64,000 nt of DNA from Palsa-504 sp963789225 (GTDB taxonomy: Bacteria > Actinomycetota > Actinomycetes > Streptosporangiales > Streptosporangiaceae), in NCBI GenBank assembly GCA_963789225.1, contig CAWBKD010000006.1:168857-232856 (forward strand). The letters run 5' to 3'. The notes beneath the pieces are model-generated. The model made no database searches, was not told the DNA's origin, and saw nothing but the letters and a program-made list of their open reading frames with translations. Positions 7,581 to 15,007 of the stretch are shown here, one piece after another. The first letter of the stretch is position 1. Each line of letters opens with the position of its first letter. Position numbers and translations under genes: made by a program.

Positions 7581-8465
7581 ATGCCGCAAGCAGCCGGGCC
7601 CAGCCCGAAGGGGCCCAAGGAAACCAACACCGGCCTTGCGCATGTCGACGCGCTGTCGGTCAACCAGTGGCCGACGATCCAGGACTACCTCAGCGCCGTC
7701 TCCGAATACGTGCTTAGCGTCAGGAACCTGTCCAGCGGTGGTTCCAAGCAAGCCCAGCTCGCCCTTGGGGGCGGCCTGGGCCGTGCGCTGGCGACGGAGC
7801 TGACCGCAAAGGTGCCGCGTATGAGGCTCCACCCCGGCGAGCTCACGGTAGCGGGAGCTCTGCGACCTGCCAGGGCGGATGTCTCGGAGGCGCACCGGCT
7901 TGATGGCCTGCGCCTGGCGGTGGAGCTGAAGCCGGTCAACCTTGCAGTTGGCCGGGCGCTGTGGAACCGCTTCGGGGACATCCGCGCCTTCGCGGTAAAC
8001 ATCCACCTAAAGTTCCCGTTCGCCGTGGTCGGCGGAGTCCTGGCCATTCCCACCTGGGAAGAAGCGAAGCTAACCAAGAAGATGGCCGCAGAGAAGTCGG
8101 CAGCCGAGGCCGCATTCAAACAAAGCTTTCCCGGCTTGATCGGCGACGATGCTGAACCCGGCGGTCCAGACGAGGATGAGGATGTCAGCGAGCAGGAAGA
8201 AGCGCAGGCGCTGCAAGCGGCAGGCGACCAGGTCTACCGCAAACCAACGACGGATCTCATCACACGGCTGATCCAAAGGCTCGACAAGACACGCATGCGC
8301 GATACCGAAGCCGACCCCCCGCACCTGCTCGAAGCGGTCACCGTCATCGTGTACGACCCCGATACTGCGACCCTTCACCCAGACCTGCCAGCGCCCAGCA
8401 CCGGGCTGCGCTGGGATCAGTTCGTGTCACGGATGGCCGAGATATACGACGCGCGCTTCGACTGA
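7581..8465 (+). CDS. probable type II restriction endonuclease, PD-(D/E)XK type
   Basis: The gene begins at an ATG one base after the methyltransferase stop and encodes 294 residues. A plausible nuclease centre is D100 (RADV), D108 (RLDG) and E115-x-K117 (VELKP), followed by a strand of hydrophobic residues (FPFAVVGGVLAIP), matching the PD-(D/E)XK layout. The middle (170-215) is acidic and helical. Coupling with a methyltransferase is the main support for its role; the recognition site cannot be deduced. An in-frame GTG at 7536 would add 15 residues overlapping the methyltransferase gene. Its last 49 nt overlap the convergent DUF397 gene. Confidence 0.75.
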   Translation: MPQAAGPSPKGPKETNTGLAHVDALSVNQWPTIQDYLSAVSEYVLSVRNLSSGGSKQAQLALGGGLGRALATELTAKVPRMRLHPGELTVAGALRPARADVSEAHRLDGLRLAVELKPVNLAVGRALWNRFGDIRAFAVNIHLKFPFAVVGGVLAIPTWEEAKLTKKMAAEKSAAEAAFKQSFPGLIGDDAEPGGPDEDEDVSEQEEAQALQAAGDQVYRKPTTDLITRLIQRLDKTRMRDTEADPPHLLEAVTVIVYDPDTATLHPDLPAPSTGLRWDQFVSRMAEIYDARFD

Positions 8466-8674
8466 CGTAGCGCCTGCATCGGCCCTGATAAGGAGCGTTT
8501 TACGAGGTCAGTGAACCTGCGCCATGCGCCAGGGGTGAACCGCAGCACCGGGCCTCGCCCGTGCTGCTTGGTGTCCCGGACGGCGACGATATGGGTGGTG
8601 GCCTGGCCTACCTCAATGCAAGACGCGCCGCCGTTGCTGCTGTAGGTGGACTTCCGCCACCTTGTCTCGTTCAT
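8417..8674 (-). CDS. DUF397 domain protein (partner of the XRE regulator)
   Basis: The 85-residue product shows the DUF397 signature: WRKSTYSSNGGASCIEVG, then VAVRDTK and GPVLRFTPGAWRRF. In actinomycetes these small proteins are encoded next to XRE/DUF5753 regulators (WhiJ-type loci) and act as their antagonists or partners. Here the gene starts 2 nt after the stop of such a regulator. The ATG at 8674 is preferred; a GTG at 8680 would overlap that stop. The C-terminal 20 residues (after KRSLSG) extend beyond the usual domain and overlap the 3' end of the restriction nuclease gene. Confidence 0.85.
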   Translation of the reverse strand: MNETRWRKSTYSSNGGASCIEVGQATTHIVAVRDTKQHGRGPVLRFTPGAWRRFTDLVKRSLSGPMQALRQSKRASYISAIRDTN

Positions 8675-8676
8675 GG

Positions 8677-9507
8677 TCACACCGTTTCCGCAGCTGAGGT
8701 TATGAGGCTGGTGGATGCCGTGCGGGGTAGGGCGTCTAGCCGGAGCGTGTCCCAGGTGAGGGCCAGGGCTTCAACGTCGGCAGCATCTTCGAGTATCTGA
8801 CCTGAGCTGGCCGCATCCTGGTATGCAATCGCGGCGGCACCATCGAAGTCCGCGACGATGAACGCGCCGCCCCGCAACCCCTCATGCGCACCCGCGCCGA
8901 ACGGTACCACCTGGATCGCGATGTTCGGGCGCCGCCCCGCCTCCACCAGGCGGAGAAGCTGGTCCCGCATCACGCCAGGACCTCCGACGGGACGGCGCAG
9001 CACCGCCTCATCCAAGATGACCCACAGCTCCGCAGGGTGCTCGCGGTCGAGAATCCGCTGCCGCTCCATCCGACCCGCTACCGCCTCGTCCAGTTCCTCG
9101 TGAGTCGCTCTCATCCGGGTGGACAAGATCGCCCGCGCGTACGGCTCGGTCTGCAGCAGCCCAGGGACCACCAACGGCTCGAACCACCGGAGCCGACGAG
9201 CCTGCGCTTCCTTGTCCGGCCAGCCAGCAAACCAGCCAGGGTAGGCCCGTCGCTTGAGGTGCACGCTCAGGATCTCGTACAGCTCGGTCAGCGCCCCGTT
9301 GCAGCCCAGCTCGGGGATCGCCTCGCACGCCTTGGCCAGCTCGGCGGAGGGAGTCCGGGTTCCTGCCTCCACCTTGCGGATCTGCGATCCGGACAGAAAC
9401 ACTCGCGCGCCGAGCTGCTCCGGCGTCATGCCGACGCGGTTCCGGTAATACGCGAGCATCGCGCCGAACACCTTCAGCGGGTTTTCGCCCGCAGCCTGAT
9501 TGGTCAT
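8677..9507 (-). CDS. XRE-family regulator with DUF5753 effector domain
   Basis: The 276-residue protein has an N-terminal helix-turn-helix (about 10-70: LKVFGAMLAYYRNRVGMTPEQLGARVFLSGSQIRKVEAGTR split over the two helices). The C-terminal DUF5753 domain shows hallmarks RRLRWFEPLVVPGLLQTEPYAR, LWVILDEAVLRRPVGG and IQVVPFGAGAHEGL. With the downstream DUF397 gene it forms the common actinomycete regulator pair linked to development and secondary metabolism. The start is the ATG at 9507; the frame stays open upstream but no longer resembles the family. Confidence 0.9.
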   Translation of the reverse strand: MTNQAAGENPLKVFGAMLAYYRNRVGMTPEQLGARVFLSGSQIRKVEAGTRTPSAELAKACEAIPELGCNGALTELYEILSVHLKRRAYPGWFAGWPDKEAQARRLRWFEPLVVPGLLQTEPYARAILSTRMRATHEELDEAVAGRMERQRILDREHPAELWVILDEAVLRRPVGGPGVMRDQLLRLVEAGRRPNIAIQVVPFGAGAHEGLRGGAFIVADFDGAAAIAYQDAASSGQILEDAADVEALALTWDTLRLDALPRTASTSLITSAAETV

Positions 9508-9645
9508 CGTGTCCAAGCCCTGTCCCAGGTGCCACCGTGGACTGTCCTGCGGGGTGACGGCCGTCCCTCTTCCAAGCCTAGGTCTGTCGGGAAATGCTGG
9601 CCACATCGATTCCCGTGGCGGACATGCCCGTTAGGACCAGCCTCG

Positions 9646-9858
9646 ATGACGACCGACCCCGTGACCGTCGATCCCCCGACGCATCCGCTTCACGCGCTGA
9701 CCACGTACGAACTGCGAGATTACCGCCGTGAGCTGGAAACAGCCATCGCGTTCTTTGATGGCCAGAGTCCGGTCCCTCCGGCTCGTGCCCGGCTGCAAGC
9801 CCGGCTTGATGACGTGGTTGCCGAGCAGGACGACCGTAGGAGGCTGGCCGATGCCTGA
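9646..9858 (+). CDS. small hypothetical protein (70 aa), divergent from the XRE pair
   Basis: The product is hydrophilic and probably all helical (TTYELRDYRRELETAIAFF, RLQARLDDVVAEQDDRRRLADA). Similar small Arg/Glu-rich proteins are common beside XRE/DUF397 loci in actinomycetes (recollection, not a search). The ATG at 9646 gives the compact form; the frame is open upstream but there antisense to the XRE gene. Function unknown. Confidence 0.5.
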   Translation: MTTDPVTVDPPTHPLHALTTYELRDYRRELETAIAFFDGQSPVPPARARLQARLDDVVAEQDDRRRLADA

Positions 9859-9894
9859 CCCGAACCGTCCGCAAGACCAGGCCAGGCGGGTGAG

Positions 9895-10083
9895 ATGGTG
9901 AACCTCACGCCCGGCCAGCAAGACCGGATCGGCGAGCTGAGCGATCAGTGGTCGTTTTTCTGGGACAAGCGGCGGTCGGTGTGGATCGCTGCAGAGGACT
10001 GCCCTGATGGGGAGCAGGTGGAAGAGGCTGACCTGGACGTCCTGCTGGCCCGGCTGTCGGTGATCGCAGCGGCGCCCGGCTAG
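9895..10083 (+). CDS. small hypothetical protein (62 aa)
   Basis: The product (MVNLTPGQQDRIGELSDQ...) is acidic, has three Trp residues in a short stretch (WSFFWDKRRSVWIAAED) and no membrane segment. The ATG at 9895 lies 6 nt after a GGCGGGTGAG stretch and 36 nt after the previous small ORF, so the two may be cotranscribed. No family recognised. Its stop overlaps the 3' end of the minus-strand gene at 10080 by 4 nt. Confidence 0.45.
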   Translation: MVNLTPGQQDRIGELSDQWSFFWDKRRSVWIAAEDCPDGEQVEEADLDVLLARLSVIAAAPG

Positions 10084-10637
10084 GCGGACTCGCCGTCGTG
10101 GATGCGGTTGCCGGCGATCTTGCGTTTGCTCTGCCAGCTCCGCAGCGCGGCTGGGGTCCAGCAGGGACGTCCGTCGGAGGTTTTCTGCTCGCCGGGGATG
10201 GGATGGCGGGTGCGGGCCCGGCGGAAACTGTCGGGCTTTTCGTAGCCGAGGTAGCTGGCGGCGGCGGTGATGCCCACGATCATGTCTGCGTCATCGGCGG
10301 GCCCGCTGTCGTCGTGCGAGGCGGCTCCGCTGGCCCGGTGTCGGCCAGCGGGGCCGTGGTCCGGGCCGGGCAGGGCGGGGCCGGCCAGGGCGCGGTGCCG
10401 ACCCGCCGGGCGATCGGCGAGCACGGGCAGAGGGCGGGTGCCGTGGCGGAGGCCCAGGACAACGGACGGGACATCGGAGGGTCTTTGCCCTGGTACGGGG
10501 GATGCCGTCCCAGGTGGGACATCCGGCGGGACATCGGGTTCGCCGATGTCGTCGGAGGGCAGGTGGACCAAGGACGCCCCGGCGAGCTTGCGGCCCTCGC
10601 CGATCACGTGCGCGGTGATCCACGGGGCGGGCTGCAT
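10080..10637 (-). CDS. putative excisionase-like DNA-binding protein of a mobile element
   Basis: The last 67 residues (from an ATG at 10283) look real: MIVGITAAASYLGYEKPDS, then FRRARTRHPIPGE and RPCWTPAALRSWQSKR. This is the pattern of the small winged-helix excisionase-type proteins in actinomycete integrative elements. The frame extends upstream through a Pro/Gly-rich region to an ATG at 10637 (185 residues); that N-terminal part is low-complexity and less certain. It lies between small ORFs and relics of a replication-relaxation gene and a recombinase, consistent with remains of an integrated element. Confidence is mainly in the C-terminal domain. Confidence 0.45.
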   Translation of the reverse strand: MQPAPWITAHVIGEGRKLAGASLVHLPSDDIGEPDVPPDVPPGTASPVPGQRPSDVPSVVLGLRHGTRPLPVLADRPAGRHRALAGPALPGPDHGPAGRHRASGAASHDDSGPADDADMIVGITAAASYLGYEKPDSFRRARTRHPIPGEQKTSDGRPCWTPAALRSWQSKRKIAGNRIHDGESA

Positions 10638-10685
10638 GTCGGTGAACCACTGCGGCGGGGGCGCCGCAAGGGACCAGCCGCCGGC

Positions 10686-10970
10686 ACCCACCGGCCCGAC
10701 GCGGAGATCTGGTGGCCGTCCATCCCGGCCAGCCCGTACGCCGGGCAGATCTGGGCCATCGAGATCGAGCTGACCGCCAAGCACGCCGACCGCACCGCGC
10801 AGATCATCGCTGAACTGACCGCCCCCGCCGGGTACGCCCGCGTGTTCTACCTGACCGCCCCGGCTGCGCGGGGCGTGGTCACCCGCTGCGCCGGGGCACT
10901 GCCCGCCGACGCCTCGGAACGGGTCACCGTGTGGGACCTGCCCGCCAATGCGTACGCTGCTGAGGGGTGA
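10686..10970 (+). pseudogene. C-terminal relic of a replication-relaxation-type mobile-element protein
   Basis: From about 10686 the plus frame reads HRPDAEIWWPSIPASPYAG, WAIEIELTAKHADRTAQII, ARVFYLTAPAARGVV and ERVTVWDLP. This resembles the nuclease-like C-terminal half of replication-relaxation proteins found on actinomycete plasmids and integrative elements. There is no start codon or N-terminal half; upstream sequence is taken by the opposite-strand excisionase-like ORF. The E-x-E-L-T-x-K core could be a PD-(D/E)XK remnant. A truncated relic is the simplest reading. Confidence 0.45.
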
Positions 10971-11226
10971 GAAAGGACATGGAGAATTGAGCGGGAACAG
11001 CCGCCCGGAAAACCGGGAGAATCAGCCGGATGATCCCGGCAGGGGAGACGGAAATGGCCGGGTAATCAGCTATAATCTGAGTGAGGGCGAAAGGCCGGGC
11101 GGAATCAAAGTCCGGTACAAGATCAGAATAGCCACCGGGAAACGCGCCAGAGATATCGATGCGCGGCAAGCCCAAGTGATCATGGAGGTATTGCAATGGT
11201 CACGCCAGCACCCCCAACGCCCATGA
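10948..11226 (+). CDS. small basic hypothetical protein preceding the recombinase
   Basis: The product (up to 92 residues) ends VRYKIRIATGKRARDIDARQ...VLQWSRQHP and overlaps the recombinase start by 31 nt, implying coupling. The N-terminus is uncertain: ATG at 10948 overlaps the preceding relic, while TTG at 10987 has GGAG just upstream. The G+C here is visibly lower than in core genes. A small protein in this position is typical of serine-recombinase modules, but its role is unknown. Confidence 0.45.
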   Translation: MRTLLRGEKGHGELSGNSRPENRENQPDDPGRGDGNGRVISYNLSEGERPGGIKVRYKIRIATGKRARDIDARQAQVIMEVLQWSRQHPQRP

Positions 11227-13021
11227 GACTCGCGGCCCGCATGGCCGCACCGGTTACGGCCGAGCCGGTCCCGGTCGCGTTCGTCGGCCGGACCTCGACC
11301 CTGGCCCTGCAAGATCCCCGCGCGTCGCTACGCCGCCAGCTCCGCTCGGCCCAGGAATGGCTGCCGCCCGGCTGGTTCCTCGCCGCCGTGTACTGGGACA
11401 TCGAATCCGGCGGGATCGACCTGGAACATCGCTCCCAGGGGGACGCCTACAAGCACTTCACCGACGCCGGGCTGCCCCGCGACGGCGGGATGGCCGACCT
11501 GCTCGCCGAGGCTGCCGCGCCCGCGCGCCCCGGTTCGCCGCCGTGGTCTGCGAAGACATCGAACGATCCGGCCGCGACATGTTCAACGCGCTAAAACTGG
11601 AAAAAGAACTCTCCCGGCAGGGAATCCCTCTATTCGCCACCGACGAGCCCGCCGATATCGAAGGCGTCAACGCCACCACCGTACTCGTCCGCCGGGTCAA
11701 GCAAGGCGTCGCAGAATGGTACCGGCTCCAGCTCAAGGAAAAGATCTGGAAAGGACTCGCCGAGCATTCCCTGGACGGCTGGAATATCGGCACCCCGCCC
11801 TACGGATACGCCGCCGAGCGCATCCCGCACCCGGTCCCGTTCAAAGCCGCCCAGGGCCGCACCAAAGCCCGGCTCGTCCTGGACCCGGTCCGCGCCCCCG
11901 TCATCGGCCAGATGTTCACCTGGCGCGTCGTGGACAAGCTCGGCATCCCTACCATCGCCGCCCGGCTCAACGCCAACCCGGCTCAGTACCCGCCGCCGAA
12001 CCCGGCCACCGGCTGGACGCCGCAGAACATCGCCACCATGTTGGCCAACCCCAAATGCACCGGGTACATGGTCTACGGCCGCCACCACAACCGCAACGGC
12101 CACCGCATTCCCGCCCCGCAAGACCAATGGCTGTGGTCCCCCGAACCCGTCCACCCTGCCATCATCCACAGGGACACCTGGCAGCTAGCCCAGGGCATCG
12201 GCGCCGAGCACAGCACCAGCCGCGACGGCGACGACCCGAACACCCACCCCGCCACGGCCCGGTTCTACCCCTACCGAGGCCGCGTCCGCTGCCGGGACTG
12301 CCAACGCCGCATGGCTGGGACACCTACCGCAAGCCCACGTCGCTGTCGTCGTACTACCGGTGCCCGCACAACTGGGCCAACCCCAAGCACGCCGCCGATC
12401 ACCCCGACCACCCCCGCAGCGTCCAGGCCCCCGAAACCCGCCTCGACCAGATCGTCGGCGAGTTCTTCGCTACCCGCGTCTTCGGCTCCGACCGCGCCGC
12501 CCTGCTCGCCGCCCAGCTCCCCGCCACCGACGCCCAGGCCATCGCCGACCGCGACGCCCAGGAGAGCGCCCTCAGGGCCCGGATCGCCCGGATCGAAGCC
12601 GCGCAGGACTCCAAGATCATCGAACTGGAACAACTGCCCGCCAACCCCGACGACACCGCCGCCCAGGCATACCGCGCCCGCATCCGCGCCCGGTTTGCCG
12701 AACTCCACCACGAACGCGAACAGGTAGAAGCCCAGCTCAAGGACCTAGCCAAGACCACGCCGACACCACGCTACTCGACCAGCTCCCCCTGGCCGGCGAC
12801 GTCCTGCCCGGCCTGCCGCCCCGGCTCAAGGCCCGTCTGTTCGCCGCCTTCGACCTCTCGGTACTGTGGAACAAGCCCGGCCAGCAAGCCACCGTGCGCG
12901 CCGAGATCACCGAAACCACCCTGCAAGCCACACGCGGCCTACTCGACCCCACCCAGGACGGCTACCACGACACCGACCCCGACCGGCCCGAATCAATGTG
13001 GGATCTGGACAATCCCCCTAG
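11196..13021 (+). pseudogene. large serine recombinase, broken by three single-base frameshifts
   Basis: The gene starts at ATG 11196 after GGAGG and encodes a resolvase domain (VGRTSTLALQDPRAS, with the nucleophile serine in GRTS; later CEDIERSGRD). A recombinase domain follows (WNIGTPPYGYAAERI, MLANPKCTGYMVYGR), then a zinc ribbon (CRDCQRRM ... YYRCPHNW) and a coiled coil. The reading frame shifts by -1 at three places: near 11535 (a CCCC run), near 12312 (ATGGCTGG) and near 12755. Each is explained by loss of one base. The last frame has no stop until 13196; one more missing C at 13014-13018 would end it at TAG 13019-13021. It could be decayed or the assembly could be wrong in G/C runs. 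Confidence 0.75.
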
Positions 13022-13102
13022 AGCCAGTACGTTGCCACACCCATTGGCCGCAACCGGCTCCCCTGCCGGGCGACATCCCAGGGCCCGGTCCGGCTTACGG
13101 TC

Positions 13103-14917
13103 TCACCTACGCCAGGCGACCCAGCCAGCGGCCTGGTCGGACGCCACGATCCGCCAGCCCGGCGGCGCCTGGGGCCAGCTGGCCTGCGCCGACTGACCAG
13201 GAAGCCATTCCATCTCCACGACGGTCGCGTTGGCGGGCGGCGGCCCCGTCGCGGGGTTGAAGAACTCCAGCGGGGCCCACCAGACCTCGAACGCCTGCGG
13301 CATCCACGCCTCCCAGTTCACGCCCTGGGCGTGAATGCCCTCGTCGACGGCCAGGACCTGGCCCGGTTTGAGGCCGCTAGCGGTCACCAGCCCGGTGGTG
13401 TCGGCCTGCGCGGCAGGCAGGTTGGCCTGCGCGATGTTGCTGGTCATCTGGAGCACCGCGACCAGGCTCACCGCCCCGAGGCCTCCAAGCACCACGAGGC
13501 GCCCACGCTCGCCCCACCGGCCAAACCGGCCACCCCAGCGGTCGGCCGCGAGCACCACCCCGACCCAGGCCGCGAGCAGCAGCAACCCCGCCGCCGAGGC
13601 CAGGAACACGTTCGCCTGCGTCCAGTTCTGGGTCAGCACCGCGGGCTCGGCGAAGGCGAACGCCCCGCCGAACCCGGCCGTGGGCACCGACCCTCCGGCG
13701 TAGGCGAAGACCGCGATCCCCGCGATGAGGGTCGGCGGCACCAGGCAGGCCGCGTAGACCAGGAGTCTCCGCCTGTCCGCGCGCAGCAGGACCACCGCGC
13801 CGACGACGAAGAACGTGACGACCATGGCGTCCAGGTACCGCCCCGAGGCCCAGGTCTGGGACTGGTCAGGGGGGAGCGCGGCCGGCGCGGTGACGGCGAT
13901 GGCCAGGGTGACCACCAGCGAGATCGCCGCCATGATCTTCAGGTCGGTCCGGGTCCCGCGCCGCACGAGCACGGCCACGGCGGCGACCAGGCCGAGCCCG
14001 GCCACCCCCCAGCCGTCCAGCACGAACCGCCACATCTGCCCGGCCGCCTGCTCGGCGATCAGCACGATGTTGTGCGGGTGCTTCAGCCGGATGATGATCT
14101 CGCCGCCCAGGCTCCGCGAGCCGCTCGGGTACATGGCCCGGGCCAGCTTGCCGTCCAGCACCGAGCTCACCCACAGCGGGACGGCGAGCGCCACCGCGGC
14201 GGCCACCACCGTGCCGCGCGGCGCGAGGCGGCGCCAGGCGATCAGCGCCCCGAGCGCCACGTAGGCGCCCACGATGACCAAACCCCGCGAATGGACCGCG
14301 TCGGCGTACCCGGCCAGCAGCGCCGATCCGGCGGCCGCCGCGTACCTTCCCCGCGCCGACGAGGCGGTCAGCCAGCTATGCACGCAAAGCAGCCAGCCGA
14401 GCGTGAGGACCGGGTAGATCGCGTCGGTCATCGCGAACTCGCTGTAGAACAACGCCGCGGGCAGCAGCGCCGCCACCATGGCCACGCCGTACGCAGTCGG
14501 CCGGTCCAGCCGGAGCCGCCGCCCGGCCAGGTAGGCCAGCGGCAGCACCGCCGCGCTGATCGCCGCGTCGATCATCAGTGCGGCCCGGTACACGGTGACC
14601 GGGTTGTGCGTGAACCAGTACACCGGCACGATCAGCAGCGGGTAGCCGGCCGGGTAGAGCGTCGAGTAGGAGAAGTTGGCCGGGACGCCGCCCGCGAGGA
14701 CCCGCGCCGCGATCAGGTACGCCTCCTCGTCGGGCGTGGACAGCGGCACCGTCTGCATCCGGCTGAGCCAGGCGCGCAACCCGGCCTGGACCAGCCAGCC
14801 GAACACCAGCAGCAGGCCCCACCGCCACACCTGGGGGTCGCGCTGCGCGGGCCGGGTTACCGCTGGTGCCAGGTCGCCCGGGCCGACCCGGCCCGCGACG
14901 TCAGCAGGACGCACCAC
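13103..14917 (-). CDS. GT-C family membrane glycosyltransferase, paralogue 1
   Basis: The 604-residue protein has about a dozen membrane segments. After the first is an acidic extracellular loop (STPDEEAYLIAARVLAGG) like the catalytic Asp-Glu loop of GT-C enzymes that use lipid-phosphate sugar donors. Other conserved blocks shared with the two paralogues are YWFTHNPVTVYRA, SWLTAS, AAGQMWRFVLD and SQTWASGRYLD. The C-terminal domain (from about 480) is extracytoplasmic and ends in WRIVASDQAAGWVAWRR. Acceptor and sugar are unknown. GTG start. The recombinase relic converges on its 3' end. Confidence 0.75.
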   Translation of the reverse strand: MVRPADVAGRVGPGDLAPAVTRPAQRDPQVWRWGLLLVFGWLVQAGLRAWLSRMQTVPLSTPDEEAYLIAARVLAGGVPANFSYSTLYPAGYPLLIVPVYWFTHNPVTVYRAALMIDAAISAAVLPLAYLAGRRLRLDRPTAYGVAMVAALLPAALFYSEFAMTDAIYPVLTLGWLLCVHSWLTASSARGRYAAAAGSALLAGYADAVHSRGLVIVGAYVALGALIAWRRLAPRGTVVAAAVALAVPLWVSSVLDGKLARAMYPSGSRSLGGEIIIRLKHPHNIVLIAEQAAGQMWRFVLDGWGVAGLGLVAAVAVLVRRGTRTDLKIMAAISLVVTLAIAVTAPAALPPDQSQTWASGRYLDAMVVTFFVVGAVVLLRADRRRLLVYAACLVPPTLIAGIAVFAYAGGSVPTAGFGGAFAFAEPAVLTQNWTQANVFLASAAGLLLLAAWVGVVLAADRWGGRFGRWGERGRLVVLGGLGAVSLVAVLQMTSNIAQANLPAAQADTTGLVTASGLKPGQVLAVDEGIHAQGVNWEAWMPQAFEVWWAPLEFFNPATGPPPANATVVEMEWLPGQSAQASWPQAPPGWRIVASDQAAGWVAWRR

Positions 14918-15007
14918 AGCCAGCCAGCCTAGCCCGGTCAGGCCGCAGGTACCGGTTAGGACACCACACCGGTCCCGAGATCATGACGAACATCACGACC
15001 GCACGGG

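Noticed and set aside
11072..11092. TATAAT (near 11081) as a recombinase promoter
   Set aside because: It lies within the small upstream ORF, no -35 is visible, and the recombinase has a normal ribosome site with overlapping translation, so coupling explains expression.
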